Source: FEN-1219 sp964503125 (lineage in GTDB: Bacteria; Pseudomonadota; Gammaproteobacteria; Steroidobacterales; Rariloculaceae). From it: 64,000 bases of DNA. The notes under the pieces are model-generated. The model was not told the origin of the DNA. It was given only the letters and a program-made list of their open reading frames with translations, and made no database searches. Below, one piece after another: positions 20,524-29,052 of the stretch; position 1 is the stretch's first letter; every line of letters starts with the position of its first letter. The stretch is from assembly GCA_964503125.1 (NCBI GenBank), contig CAZCZE010000039.1:62001-126000 (forward strand), in the 5' to 3' direction. The position numbers and the translations under genes are program-made.

Positions 20524-20967
20524 TCACCAGCAGTTGGCGGCGTCCGCGCCCGTCGCCGTGCGCACGCTTTGCGCGGTGATCGAGAACGAAGTGCACTGCG
20601 CATCGCCCGTCATGTCGATATTGGCGCCGGCCTGTGGAGTCGCCGTGGCCGTGTAACCCGTGGCGTTGGCCCCGGCGATCGCAAGCACATACGTGCCGCG
20701 CTCCGTGAGGCCGCCCGCAAACCCGAGCGCGACGGGATCGCCGCTGTACGTGCGATTGGCGAGATAGAAGCGTTCCTGGTTGGTCTGGAGCTGTAAAAGA
20801 GCGTTCTTGGCTTCCGTGCGCTGCGCGCGCATGACGTATTGCCGGTAGCTCGGTATCGCGATCATGCCGAGAATGCCGATGATCACGATGACGGCCATGA
20901 GCTCGAGCAGCGTGATGCCGATCATGCCGCGCCGAGTCGCGCCCGTGCCGAGAAAGCGCTTGTCCAT
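20524..20967 (-). CDS. pilE: Type IV pilin, PilE-like minor pilin
   Basis: A prepilin of about 147 aa. The leader peptidase site is MIG-ITLLELMAVIVIIGIL, with Glu at +5 as needed for assembly, followed by MIAIPSYRQYVMRAQRTEAK. Two cysteines near the C terminus (AQCTSF and ANCW) frame the usual disulfide loop. The ATG at 20967 is preferred for its GAGG at good spacing; an ATG two codons earlier is possible. It is the last gene of the minor-pilin operon, 59 bp after pilY1, and converges tail to tail with lspA. Confidence 0.9.
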   Translation of the reverse strand: MDKRFLGTGATRRGMIGITLLELMAVIVIIGILGMIAIPSYRQYVMRAQRTEAKNALLQLQTNQERFYLANRTYSGDPVALGFAGGLTERGTYVLAIAGANATGYTATATPQAGANIDMTGDAQCTSFSITAQSVRTATGADAANCW

Positions 20968-21026
20968 TGCCATACCTCGTCCTTGTGCACGGCCGGGCTC
21001 TCGTGGGTGAGAGCCCGGCGCGCGTT

Positions 21027-24000
21027 TCAATCTACGCTTTCCTGCGACCAGAAGGTCCGGATCGGATCGTTCCTCATGACGCCCGTGAAGCAACGTAGCG
21101 CCACACAGACCACGACGTCGTCGGCTTCTTCCTCGGCGTCCGGTATGCCGTCGCCGTCGTCGTCGTCGTCGAGGTGGTTCGGGATGCCGTCGCCGTCGGG
21201 GTCTTCGTAGTCGTCGGGAATGCCGTTGCCATCGGCGTCGGGATCGATGGAATCGGGAATGCCGTCGCCGTCGGTGTCCTGCTCGGCATCGGGGATCCCG
21301 TCGCCGTTCGCGTCGGCGTCCACGAACAGCGCCTGCGCCGCCGAGAGGATGCCGCCTTGGGCCTGGATGAAGAGGTCGCTCATCGTCAGGTTCGACGGGT
21401 CCGCCGAGCTGTCGAGATTCATGACGGGCGCGCCGTTGTAGACGCTCATCGCGTAGGTGCGGTTCGTGCCGAGCTGAGGCTCGCAGGTCACCACGCCCGT
21501 GGTCGGCTGGAAGGTCGAGAAGAACACCTGGTTCGAGAACGTGCGGGCCTCGGAGAGCACCTTTTCGCCGTTCCAGCCGCCGATGCTGAGATCGACGCGC
21601 CAGCCCGGGCTATTCCAGGGCACCGCCGGGCTCGTGGTCGTGACGGGCACGAGGCTGGCATCGGTGATGACGGTCCGCGCATCGAGCTGCACCTGCGTCT
21701 GCGGAGCCATCGCGTAGTCGCGCAGCGCGTAGAAGCGGTCCTGTACGGAGGTGCTCAAGGGGTGGCCGCGGTGCCCGGAGCCGATGCCGATGTGGACGAA
21801 GTTGCCTTCGCGCGTGTTGATGAAGGCGACGTCGGGCGTGTTGTAGAAGCGCCGAGTGTCCTCAGCCGCCGGCACCGCGTTAGGCGCGCCGCCGAGCTGC
21901 GCGATGACCGCGCCGTCGATGAGGCTCGCCGCGGGTTGGCCGTTGTTGACGTCGAAGCGCCACACCTGGCCGCCCATGTCGCCGGCGTACAGGCGATCGG
22001 CGAAGCCGTCGCCGTCGATGTCGACGACGCGGATGCGGGCCGGGATCGAATAGTCCATCGCCTTGCCGGCGACGTTGAAGTCCTTGTGGACGCCGTCGCG
22101 GCTGCCGTGCCACAGCAGGTTACCGCTCTCGGAGTCGACCACGTAGATGGAGTTGCCGATCGTGTCGGTCGTGAGCGCATTGTTGTCCTGGTCGGGCTCG
22201 TAGCCGCCGCCCATGACGAGCACGAGCTTGTCGGCGTTTTGCGCTGCGCCCGCGATGTTCATGCGCGTCGGCATCGGCGACGACCAGGTCTGGCCCAACC
22301 CCGGCAACGTGCCGTTGTCGCGGCGCCATAGGAGCTGCGGCGACAGCGGGTCGGTGACGTCGAGCCCGTAGTAGAAATCGCCGCCGCGGGCCATGCCGAA
22401 GAACAGGTAGACCTTTTCGCCGGCCCCGATGATGCCGTCGTTGTCGGCGACCATCTGGATACGCAGGTCGCCGTCGATGCCGTACTGCTTGTAGGGCGCC
22501 GACTCGTCCTTGTAGAGATCGATTTGCGTGCCGAGGAACTCGGGCGGCACGAACGCCCACTGCTCGACGCCGTTCTCGAGGTCGATCGCGTGCAGCACGC
22601 CGTCGTTCGTGGCCATGAACACGAGGCCATCGCGCAGCGCCGGGCCGTAGATGACCGACACGGGCTGGGAGTGCAGCGGGTCGCCCATCTGCGTACGCGG
22701 GTCGGTCGTATCGTTGTCCTGGTCCGTATCGGGTCCGTCGACGTTGTTGATGAAATCGATGACCTGGTCACGCGTGGGATCGCCCACCGCGCCCGTGTTG
22801 AGCACCGCGTCCGTGAGCGCCGCGTTGGTGCGCGCGACACGGTTGCTCACGGCCGTCAGGTTGGAGACACCGAGGTACGTGTAGACGATGCGATTGGCGG
22901 GCAGCGGGATGAGATCCGCGGCACCGCCGACGTCGGCGACTCGGCCGTCGACGGCCCCCGACCAGTAGCTCTGCGCCGTGTCGGCGAAGAACCCCGTCGC
23001 GGGATCGATGGCCGGTTGATTGTTGGCGTCGACGATCGTCGCGTCGCTCGCGCGAATCCGGTACTTCTTGAGGTTGCCCGGCCAGTGCGTGCGGCCCGAC
23101 GGCCGGAACACACTGATGAAGAGGTCGCTCAAGTTCTGAGTGCGGTTGAACGAGTTGACGGCGACCGTGGGCGCCGTGAACGTCGTGTCCTCCGTCAAGA
23201 TCGCCGTCACGATGCTCGTGAGCGCATTCGCGAGCGTCGCCGTGTCGTCGGCCGTGTAGTAGCGGCCGCCGCCGCGTTGCGCGGTTTGCGCGAGAATCGG
23301 CAGGTCTATCGTGAACCCGACGGTGTAGGTCGTCACGTTCTGCTGGCCCGGGAGCGTCGACAGATCGGCGTCCTGGAGGAACTCGGCGAGGTCGTCGAGG
23401 CACTCGCCCCCGTCGGGATTGAACCCGGCGGGGTAGGCCTCGGCGTCGCAAGAGCCGCCGACGAGGCTACCGAAGCTGCCGCCGGCCGCATCGGCCATCG
23501 AGACGATATCGGCGTCGGCGTCGTCGTCGCGCGTCGGCTCGCCGTCGGTCAAGTACACGACGAAATTCTTCTGGCAGTCTTGTCCGATCGGCGACTGATA
23601 GCGATTGAGATCGAGCGGGCTCCGCGACGTCGCCACGCTGTTAGGATTGCCGTAGACGACTCTGCCGCCCGAGTAGTACTGGGCCACCTCGAAGAGCGTC
23701 TCCGCCAGGGGGGTGAAGCCGGTGGGCGCTAGCCCGAGGACGGCTGCTTGGATTGGACCGCGTGCAGTGGTGATGTCCTCCATCGGGTAAACGATGTAGC
23801 CGCCGCTGTCGCTGCTGCCGTTGTTGCGGTTGAAGGTGGCGACGCCGACGTTGACGCCGTCGATAGTATCGAGCAGGTCGGTCGCGACGTCCTGGACGAT
23901 CTCGAGGCGCGTCTTGAAGGCCGTCGGGCTGAAGGCCCAGTTCAGATAGTTGCCGCTGTAGAGCGTGTAGGTCTCGTTCGCGGGCGTGGAGCCCCACGAA

Positions 24001-24560
24001 ATCTCGGTGCCGGCGAGACCCCAGTAGCCCGCCGTCGTGTTGCCGTTGCGCGCCCAGCGATTGACGAGGTTGATACCGTCGCCGTGGACGCCACGGTCGT
24101 CTTGGCACTCGACGACTCGGCTCTTCTGGGAGGAGCTGATGGTCTCCCAACGCCGCCCGCCGCTGCCGGTGCTTGGGTCGTACTGCGCCATGTTGTCGGT
24201 GTAGTAACCCGCCGTGATGAACGCCAGCGCGGCGCGGTTGCAGCGCAACGCGGTCGCGTTGAACCAGCGGCTGGTGTCGCAGTCGGGCGGGGAGCCGACG
24301 CCCGTGCGCCAATAAACTCGGGTCGGATCGCAGCCCGCATTCGGGTAGACGATGTTGCCGTCGTAGGCCTCCTGCGTGTTCACGAGCGTGCCCATGCTGC
24401 CGGAGTTGTCCAGCACGAACAGGATGTTCGGCTGGGCCTGCGAGCTCAGGTTGTTGCCGATGAAGAGCTCGGTATCGTCGGCCGCCGCCGGCATGCCGGA
24501 AGCGAGTGCCCAGAAGGCGCCCAGGCCGAGCCAACTCATGCGTGCTTTGGTGAGAATCAT
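21027..24560 (-). CDS. pilY1: PilY1-type pilus adhesin with thrombospondin-3 repeats
   Basis: PilY1 is a large secreted, tip-associated protein that primes type IV pilus assembly and binds host or surface ligands. From ATG 24560 (GAGGGA upstream) it has a signal peptide ending near residue 28. An N-terminal von Willebrand-A region follows with a MIDAS start DNSGS (51-55) and a matching YLTDGEPTRDD. The C-terminal half is the quinoprotein-like beta-propeller with calcium-type loops such as DIDGDGFADRLYAGDMGGQV. Unusually, residues about 1081-1148 are five to six D-x-D-x-D-G-IPD calcium repeats, then a final 29 residues with two Cys. The total is 1177 aa. Confidence 0.93.
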   Translation of the reverse strand: MILTKARMSWLGLGAFWALASGMPAAADDTELFIGNNLSSQAQPNILFVLDNSGSMGTLVNTQEAYDGNIVYPNAGCDPTRVYWRTGVGSPPDCDTSRWFNATALRCNRAALAFITAGYYTDNMAQYDPSTGSGGRRWETISSSQKSRVVECQDDRGVHGDGINLVNRWARNGNTTAGYWGLAGTEISWGSTPANETYTLYSGNYLNWAFSPTAFKTRLEIVQDVATDLLDTIDGVNVGVATFNRNNGSSDSGGYIVYPMEDITTARGPIQAAVLGLAPTGFTPLAETLFEVAQYYSGGRVVYGNPNSVATSRSPLDLNRYQSPIGQDCQKNFVVYLTDGEPTRDDDADADIVSMADAAGGSFGSLVGGSCDAEAYPAGFNPDGGECLDDLAEFLQDADLSTLPGQQNVTTYTVGFTIDLPILAQTAQRGGGRYYTADDTATLANALTSIVTAILTEDTTFTAPTVAVNSFNRTQNLSDLFISVFRPSGRTHWPGNLKKYRIRASDATIVDANNQPAIDPATGFFADTAQSYWSGAVDGRVADVGGAADLIPLPANRIVYTYLGVSNLTAVSNRVARTNAALTDAVLNTGAVGDPTRDQVIDFINNVDGPDTDQDNDTTDPRTQMGDPLHSQPVSVIYGPALRDGLVFMATNDGVLHAIDLENGVEQWAFVPPEFLGTQIDLYKDESAPYKQYGIDGDLRIQMVADNDGIIGAGEKVYLFFGMARGGDFYYGLDVTDPLSPQLLWRRDNGTLPGLGQTWSSPMPTRMNIAGAAQNADKLVLVMGGGYEPDQDNNALTTDTIGNSIYVVDSESGNLLWHGSRDGVHKDFNVAGKAMDYSIPARIRVVDIDGDGFADRLYAGDMGGQVWRFDVNNGQPAASLIDGAVIAQLGGAPNAVPAAEDTRRFYNTPDVAFINTREGNFVHIGIGSGHRGHPLSTSVQDRFYALRDYAMAPQTQVQLDARTVITDASLVPVTTTSPAVPWNSPGWRVDLSIGGWNGEKVLSEARTFSNQVFFSTFQPTTGVVTCEPQLGTNRTYAMSVYNGAPVMNLDSSADPSNLTMSDLFIQAQGGILSAAQALFVDADANGDGIPDAEQDTDGDGIPDSIDPDADGNGIPDDYEDPDGDGIPNHLDDDDDGDGIPDAEEEADDVVVCVALRCFTGVMRNDPIRTFWSQESVD

Positions 24561-24636
24561 GGCGATGTCCCTCGGGTTTGCGCGCGCCATCCTTTGGCGC
24601 TGCGTTGCTTGACTGGAAGCTTTCGTCAGCGAGCCG

Positions 24637-24990
24637 TTACTCGCGCACTTCGACGCGCGTCACACGGCCCGACGCGAGGTCGAGAAACACGGCGGCGAAC
24701 GTCCTGTCGTCGCCGTTCGGTCTGTCGCGAATCTCGTCGATGACGCGCAAGAACTCCACGCGCGGCAACACGCGATCGTTGACCTCGTAGACGGTCGAGT
24801 CCGTGAGCCGGTGGGTGCTGAGGCCGCAGAGCGCGCACTCGCTGAAGCTGATGGTGCCGCCGCCGGCCGAGAACGTGATGTCGCCGAGCGTGAGCTCGAC
24901 GGGCCGCTCGGCTTGCTCGATGACGCGCACGGCGCCGGCCGTGTCGACCAGGAGCAACAGGGCGATCGTGGCGAGGATTTCACGAGTCAT
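24637..24990 (-). CDS. Small secreted protein in the pilus operon, unknown function
   Basis: A 117-aa protein with an N-terminal hydrophobic segment (ILATIALLLLVDTAGA) that reads as a cleavable signal peptide, leaving a mature domain of about 98 residues. A Cys pair (ECALCGL) lies in the middle and the C terminus is charged (RVTRVEVRE). It lies between pilX (23 bp away) and pilY1 (76 bp away) on the same strand, so a periplasmic role linked to the pilus is likely. I do not recognise a family. Confidence 0.7.
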   Translation of the reverse strand: MTREILATIALLLLVDTAGAVRVIEQAERPVELTLGDITFSAGGGTISFSECALCGLSTHRLTDSTVYEVNDRVLPRVEFLRVIDEIRDRPNGDDRTFAAVFLDLASGRVTRVEVRE

Positions 24991-25013
24991 GAGGAGTCCT
25001 CCGAATTCGGCGC

Positions 25014-25457
25014 TTAGAGCGCGCGCCCGATGACGTAAAAACTCTGGTTGTGCTGCGACAGGGCGTTCCGCGGCCCACGGCCCACGGCCGTGATGTCGAA
25101 GTGAAAGGCGTCGAGCTCGCCGGTGCTGCTGCCGAACGACGACGTGTTCATGCGGTAGGTCGTCACCGCGCGGCGGTCGTAGTCGATGTTGCCGAGCCAG
25201 TTGACGGTGCGCGGCGCATCGGTCGAGTAGGCGCGGGTGCCGATGGCGATGTCGATGCCGTCCTCGGCGAGCTGGAACGCGTCCTGCTGGAACTGCGTGT
25301 TGGCGGCCATTGCAATTTCCATCGTGGCCGTGTTCATGCCCGAGACGCCGACCACGGTGAGCACGAGCAGCAGCACGAGGCCCACGATCAAGGTGGCGCC
25401 CGTCTGTGCGTTGCGCGGTGCGGTCCAGTTCTGCGGTGACGATCGGCGGGCGTTCAT
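25014..25457 (-). CDS. pilX: Minor pilin PilX
   Basis: A 147-aa prepilin-like protein with the PilX N-terminal pattern. After Gln-Thr-Gly the mature protein begins ATLIVGLVLLLVLTVVGVSG. As in other PilX proteins it lacks Glu at +5. The helix continues AANTQFQQDAFQLAEDGIDI. It is encoded 11 bp after pilW on the same strand. PilX belongs to the minor-pilin priming complex with PilV, PilW, FimU/FimT and PilY1. Confidence 0.9.
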   Translation of the reverse strand: MNARRSSPQNWTAPRNAQTGATLIVGLVLLLVLTVVGVSGMNTATMEIAMAANTQFQQDAFQLAEDGIDIAIGTRAYSTDAPRTVNWLGNIDYDRRAVTTYRMNTSSFGSSTGELDAFHFDITAVGRGPRNALSQHNQSFYVIGRAL

Positions 25458-25468
25458 CGTAGTTGTCC

Positions 25469-26452
25469 TCAGGAGTTCGGCCGGGCGTTGCGAAGATAGA
25501 TCGTCTTCGACACGACCATGCGGCGGAAATTGTCGTTGATCGGGCCCACGTTCTGGTCGGCGTACTGGTAGACGGCCGTGTCTTGGAAGCCGTTCTCGGG
25601 GCGCTCGGCGCGCACGCGCAGCCAGATGCGCACCGCGAGGATCTCGGCGTTCGGGTCGAAGCCGGCGGCGCCGGGCGTGATCATCGGGTCGTTGGGGTTC
25701 ACGTAGCGGTCGATCGAGCCGCGATCGGCCTGACCGGGCGCGTTCGTATCGACGCCGAACTGGATTTGGAAGTCCTCTATCCCGGCGATGAGCTCTTGGT
25801 TCAGGGACATGACGCCGTTTTGCTGCAGCGAGTGCATGCGCAGCGAGGGCATGCCGGCCCCCAGGGATGAGACGCGGCTCACGTAGTAGCCGTTCGCGAG
25901 CAACCGATGCGTTTGGCTCGTGGCCGCCGTGTAGCCGGCGGGAATGACCGTCCCGACGAAGATCAGCGAGTCGCCCGTGCCGCGCACGCTCTGGAGGTGG
26001 AGGCCGCCGGCTTGGAGTTGCGCGGCGGGGACGAGATCCTCGCTGGCGCGGCGCACGACGAGCGTATCGGCGTTGACTTCGACGGGCGCCGTGCCCGCGC
26101 AGCCCCAGACGTAGCTGTTGTTGCTGCCCTGGACGGCCTGGTCGAGGTTGATCGTCCAGTTGTTGCCGCAGGTGTCGACCCCGGGCCCGTTGGCGGCCGT
26201 GGGGGCGGCGCGGTTGGCGACGGTCGTGGTGACCGTATTGAGGCCCCAGTAGTGCGCCATGCGCACGTCGGCCTCGAGCAGGTCGAGCGCGAAGCGCGCA
26301 TTCTCCTGCATCCGAGAGAGCGACTCCGTCACGCGGAACGCCGTGCGGCTCTGCATGAACACGGTGATGGCGCCGATCATGAGGAACGCGCCGATGGCGA
26401 GCGCCACCATCAGCTCGATCAAGGTCATGCCGTACTGCTTGTGTGCTTTCAT
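25469..26452 (-). CDS. pilW: Minor pilin PilW
   Basis: A 327-aa prepilin. The leader MKAHKQYG is cut before MTLIELMVALAIGAFLMIGA, with Glu at +5. The helix continues VFMQSRTAFRVTESLSRMQE and the PilW/GspJ pattern NARFALDLLEADVRMAHYWG. The large C-terminal globular domain ends IYLRNARPNS. It begins 8 bp after the pilV stop, so the two genes are coupled. Confidence 0.93.
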   Translation of the reverse strand: MKAHKQYGMTLIELMVALAIGAFLMIGAITVFMQSRTAFRVTESLSRMQENARFALDLLEADVRMAHYWGLNTVTTTVANRAAPTAANGPGVDTCGNNWTINLDQAVQGSNNSYVWGCAGTAPVEVNADTLVVRRASEDLVPAAQLQAGGLHLQSVRGTGDSLIFVGTVIPAGYTAATSQTHRLLANGYYVSRVSSLGAGMPSLRMHSLQQNGVMSLNQELIAGIEDFQIQFGVDTNAPGQADRGSIDRYVNPNDPMITPGAAGFDPNAEILAVRIWLRVRAERPENGFQDTAVYQYADQNVGPINDNFRRMVVSKTIYLRNARPNS

Positions 26453-26460
26453 GGCGCTGG

Positions 26461-26919
26461 TCACAGACTGGGGACGCGGACCGCGAGCTGATGTGTGATC
26501 GCGCCGAGACCGACCTCGGTCCAAGTCACTCGAATCGTGAACGTCGGCGGCGTCGTGCCCGCGAATTGCAGGGCGCCGACACCGGCAGGCAATTGGGCGG
26601 CGACCTGGGCTTGCCACACGAACAAGTCGTGCGCCGCCATCTGTGCGGGCGTGCAATTGACGCCGCCGCCGGGATCGCAACCGTTGTTGGCCGCGGCGCC
26701 GCCGTAGTTGGCGCCACCACGGCGGTTGACGCGAATGCGGTCGGCCATGTCGGCCGCGAGATTGACGGCTTGCGTCCGATAGAGGGCCGTGCGGCTGGCG
26801 CCGAGCCCCTGGCCGTAGAGCGCCGCGATGCCGATCATGCCGACGGAAATCACGACGAGCGCGACCAAGGATTCGATGAGGCCGAAACCGCGTTGCGCGT
26901 GCCGGATCGTGTTCCGCAT
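26461..26919 (-). CDS. pilV: Minor pilin PilV
   Basis: A 152-aa prepilin. The leader MRNTIRHAQRG is cut before FGLIESLVALVVISVGMIGI, with Glu at +5, then AALYGQGLGASRTALYRTQA as is typical of PilV. The globular part ends HQLAVRVPSL. The genes are tightly packed: 17 bp from the FimT/FimU-like gene upstream and 8 bp to pilW downstream. Confidence 0.92.
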   Translation of the reverse strand: MRNTIRHAQRGFGLIESLVALVVISVGMIGIAALYGQGLGASRTALYRTQAVNLAADMADRIRVNRRGGANYGGAAANNGCDPGGGVNCTPAQMAAHDLFVWQAQVAAQLPAGVGALQFAGTTPPTFTIRVTWTEVGLGAITHQLAVRVPSL

Positions 26920-26936
26920 CGCTCGCTCTCGTGGGT

Positions 26937-27608
26937 CTAAGGACACGTTGCACCGCCTACGGCGAGGGCCGCTACCCAGACATCGACGATCGCCGTTTCG
27001 CTGAGCACCTGGGCGCGTCCGAGGCGGTTGATGAGCACGATGCGCGCGCTCGACAGCGAGCCGGCCGCCATGCGCCGGCCGCGGTCGTCGCAGAAGAGCA
27101 CGGCGCGTTCCCCCGGAAAACACAGCCCCGGAGCTTGCCGCGTGAAACCCGTGGGCGCGAACGAGATGTGACCGCAGTTGGTCGATATTCGGACCGATCC
27201 ACCCGGCGCCGCGCCGCGTGTGAGGATGAGCTCCCCGGCGTCGAGCACGGCGTTGCCGTCGGTCGGGTCGGTCAGGATTCGGGCGCCGTCGGCGTCGAGA
27301 TTGTTGTTCTCGTCGACCCACACGACGAAGCCGCGCGTGGCGGAATTCATGACGGGACCCGGCGCACAAGTGGGCGCGAGTGCCATGGCGTTGTCGCTCA
27401 AGCACCAGGTAACCGGCGCCTGGCGTTTGACGGCTTCGGTGCGTCCCGTGAGCACGGCCGTCACGAGATCGTTGGCGGCGGCCGTCATCGCACCGTTGCG
27501 CTGGAACTCCATGACGTTCGGCACGCCGATGCCGAACAGGATGCCGGCGACGAGCACCGTCATCAGGAGCTCCCAGAGGGTAAAGCCGAGCTGGTGCGAT
27601 CTGTTCAT
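26937..27608 (-). CDS. GspH/FimT-family minor pilin (FimU-like)
   Basis: A 223-aa prepilin with leader MNRSHQLG cut before FTLWELLMTVLVAGILFGIG. Glu is at +5 and Trp replaces the usual Ile/Val at +4. The GspH pattern NDLVTAVLTGRTEAVKR follows the helix, and the globular domain carries several cysteines (TWCLSDN, PTCAPG, TNCGH, GLCFPGE, LFCDDRG). It is the second of two GspH/FimT-type pilins at the head of the cluster. FimU in P. aeruginosa holds the corresponding position. Paralogue of the next gene at 27.7 kb. Confidence 0.9.
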   Translation of the reverse strand: MNRSHQLGFTLWELLMTVLVAGILFGIGVPNVMEFQRNGAMTAAANDLVTAVLTGRTEAVKRQAPVTWCLSDNAMALAPTCAPGPVMNSATRGFVVWVDENNNLDADGARILTDPTDGNAVLDAGELILTRGAAPGGSVRISTNCGHISFAPTGFTRQAPGLCFPGERAVLFCDDRGRRMAAGSLSSARIVLINRLGRAQVLSETAIVDVWVAALAVGGATCP

Positions 27609-27710
27609 GGCCGCGGACTATACGAGGGCGGCGGGCCGCACCGGCCGATGGCCCGACGACCGGCGGTGCCGCTCGGACGAGCGGTCGGCAGGCTCGGTGA
27701 GTTATGTTGC

Positions 27711-28229
27711 CTATGCGCACCGCAGGGGCCGCCCGTCGGCATCGCGATCGGCGACGCGAGGGCGCCCCGTGGGGCTCACGATGACGGCCCGCGCCGCAGC
27801 CGCGCCGCGCCGGTCGCAGAACACCACCGTGCCGTTGATGCTGCGGCGCCGCGGCCGAAACTCGTAGTAGGGCCGGTTGCTCGCAATCGTGCCGGCGAGC
27901 TCGGGCGCATGGGCGTAGAGCAGGGGCTCGTCGCCGGTGCGCTCGGGCGGGTACCGGTCATCGACGTTGACGTAGACCATGAAGCCCGCGCCGAACGCCC
28001 CGCCGCAGCGAACCCGGTCCGCCGTGGGGCAGACGATGACGGGCCGGCCGCGTTTCGCGGCCTCGCTTCGCGCGAGCTGCACGGCGAGCACGAGGGCGTT
28101 GATGTCGGCCGTCCGGCGGCCGTCGAGCAAGAATTCGCTAAGAGCGGGCGCGCCGAGGCCCAGCACGGTGCCGGCGAGGCCGAGCACGCACAGAAGCTCC
28201 CAAAGCGTGAAGCCCCGAACGCCTCGCAT
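27711..28229 (-). CDS. GspH/FimT-family minor pilin (FimT-like), first gene of the cluster
   Basis: A 172-aa prepilin with a very short leader, MRGVRG, before FTLWELLCVLGLAGTVLGLG. It shares the unusual TLWELL start with the next gene, indicating duplication. The domain has LVLAVQLARSEAAKRGRPVI, where the family expects the same helix, and Cys residues at IVCPTADRVRC and VVFCDRRG. A gap of about 100 bp separates it from the next pilin, so a second promoter there is possible. It is divergent from the Fur-like regulator. Confidence 0.88.
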   Translation of the reverse strand: MRGVRGFTLWELLCVLGLAGTVLGLGAPALSEFLLDGRRTADINALVLAVQLARSEAAKRGRPVIVCPTADRVRCGGAFGAGFMVYVNVDDRYPPERTGDEPLLYAHAPELAGTIASNRPYYEFRPRRRSINGTVVFCDRRGAAAARAVIVSPTGRPRVADRDADGRPLRCA

Positions 28230-28294
28230 GACGGCCCCCTCCTTGGTCTCGTCGAGCGTCGAGGCTAGCCAGGGAGCGCAAGGGAGTCGACGGC

Positions 28295-28321
28295 CGAAAC
28301 TCTGACAAACAGGGAGTTTCG
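28295..28321. promoter_or_regulatory. Hairpin or operator-like inverted repeat between fimT and the Fur-like gene
   Basis: CGAAACTC (28295-28302) and its exact complement GAGTTTCG (28314-28321) are separated by 11 bases. It lies 66 bp before the fimT-like start and directly beside the -35 box of the Fur-like gene. Its position and dyad suit a regulator-binding site that could serve both genes, but no specific regulator is shown. Confidence 0.4.
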
Positions 28322-28326
28322 TGGCT

Positions 28327-28356
28327 TTGATATCGAGAGCCAGCCGCGGCTATACT
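28327..28356 (+). promoter_or_regulatory. Predicted sigma-70 promoter of the Fur-like gene
   Basis: TTGATA (28327-28332) and TATACT (28351-28356) are separated by 18 bp. Transcription would begin near 28363, about 26 bp before the ATG at 28389, leaving a short leader with no strong Shine-Dalgarno sequence. Confidence 0.65.
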
Positions 28357-28388
28357 TAGCAAGTGACTGATTTTTATGGTATCCCGCT

Positions 28389-28799
28389 ATGACCCGCGAG
28401 GAAGCCGCCCAACTGCTCGTCGCCTGCGGTGTGCTGCCCACCGCGCAGCGCGTCGACATCGCCCTCGTCATGCTCGCGCGGCCGCAGCATTTGTCCGCCG
28501 AGCAGATTATCGCCGCCATCCGAACCGGCGGGCTCAAGATCTCGAAAGCCACCGTCTACAACACGCTCAATCTGTTCCGCGAGCGCGGTCTCGTGCGAAC
28601 CGTCGATGTCGATCCGACGCGGCAGTTCTACGATTCGTCCACGAGCGCCCACCATCATTTCTATAATGAGGACACGGGCGAGCTCACGGATATCGCGCCC
28701 GAATCGGTCGCGCTCGACGTCGGCACCGCGCTGCCCCCGGGCACGGAGCAGACGGGCGTCGACGTCGTCGTGCGCGTGCGTGGCGCGCGCGGCAGCTGA
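28389..28799 (+). CDS. Fur-family transcriptional regulator (Irr-like)
   Basis: A 136-aa protein of the Fur superfamily. The winged-helix domain spans about residues 8-80, with the recognition region KISKATVYNTLNLFRERGLV. The dimerisation domain begins SAHHHFYNEDTGELTDI. Canonical Fur has HHHH followed by a CxxC here; this protein lacks the CxxC structural zinc site and its only Cys is near the N terminus. The HHHFYNEDTGEL pattern is closer to the Irr/PerR-like branch. An iron, heme or peroxide signal is plausible but not shown. It diverges from the pilus cluster. Confidence 0.88.
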   Translation: MTREEAAQLLVACGVLPTAQRVDIALVMLARPQHLSAEQIIAAIRTGGLKISKATVYNTLNLFRERGLVRTVDVDPTRQFYDSSTSAHHHFYNEDTGELTDIAPESVALDVGTALPPGTEQTGVDVVVRVRGARGS

Positions 28800-28874
28800 C
28801 GCGCTGCCGAATCTCAAGTCGCTTTCTCTGGTGCGTGGGTGCCGGCGTAAGGCACAATACGCGCCTTTCGCGCT

Positions 28875-28950
28875 GCCGGTGTAGCTCAGTTGGTAGAGCA
28901 TCCGCTTCGTAAGCGGGGGGTCGGGAGTTCAAGTCTCTCCACCGGCACCA
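28875..28950 (+). tRNA. tRNA-Thr (anticodon CGT)
   Basis: A 76-nt cloverleaf with encoded CCA. Acceptor GCCGGTG pairs with CACCGGC. The D arm has TAGCTCAGTTGGTAGAGC. Anticodon stem TCCGC/GCGGG encloses TTCGTAA (anticodon CGT, reading ACG), and the T arm is GGGAGTTCAAGTCTCTCC. It lies 75 bp after the Fur-like gene. No integrase or attachment-site duplication is seen beside it. Confidence 0.96.
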
Positions 28951-29052
28951 CCCAAAACAGGGACGCCGCTCCCGATAGTGTTCGCCGTCCTCTGCTGCTA
29001 AGCTCGGACGCCGATGACGTTGCCCGAGCGCGTCGGAAGCCGGGGGAAAGCC

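Noticed and set aside
28875..28950. tRNA-Thr as an integration site of a genomic island
   Set aside because: No integrase and no repeat of the tRNA 3' end was seen downstream; the following genes have ordinary composition.
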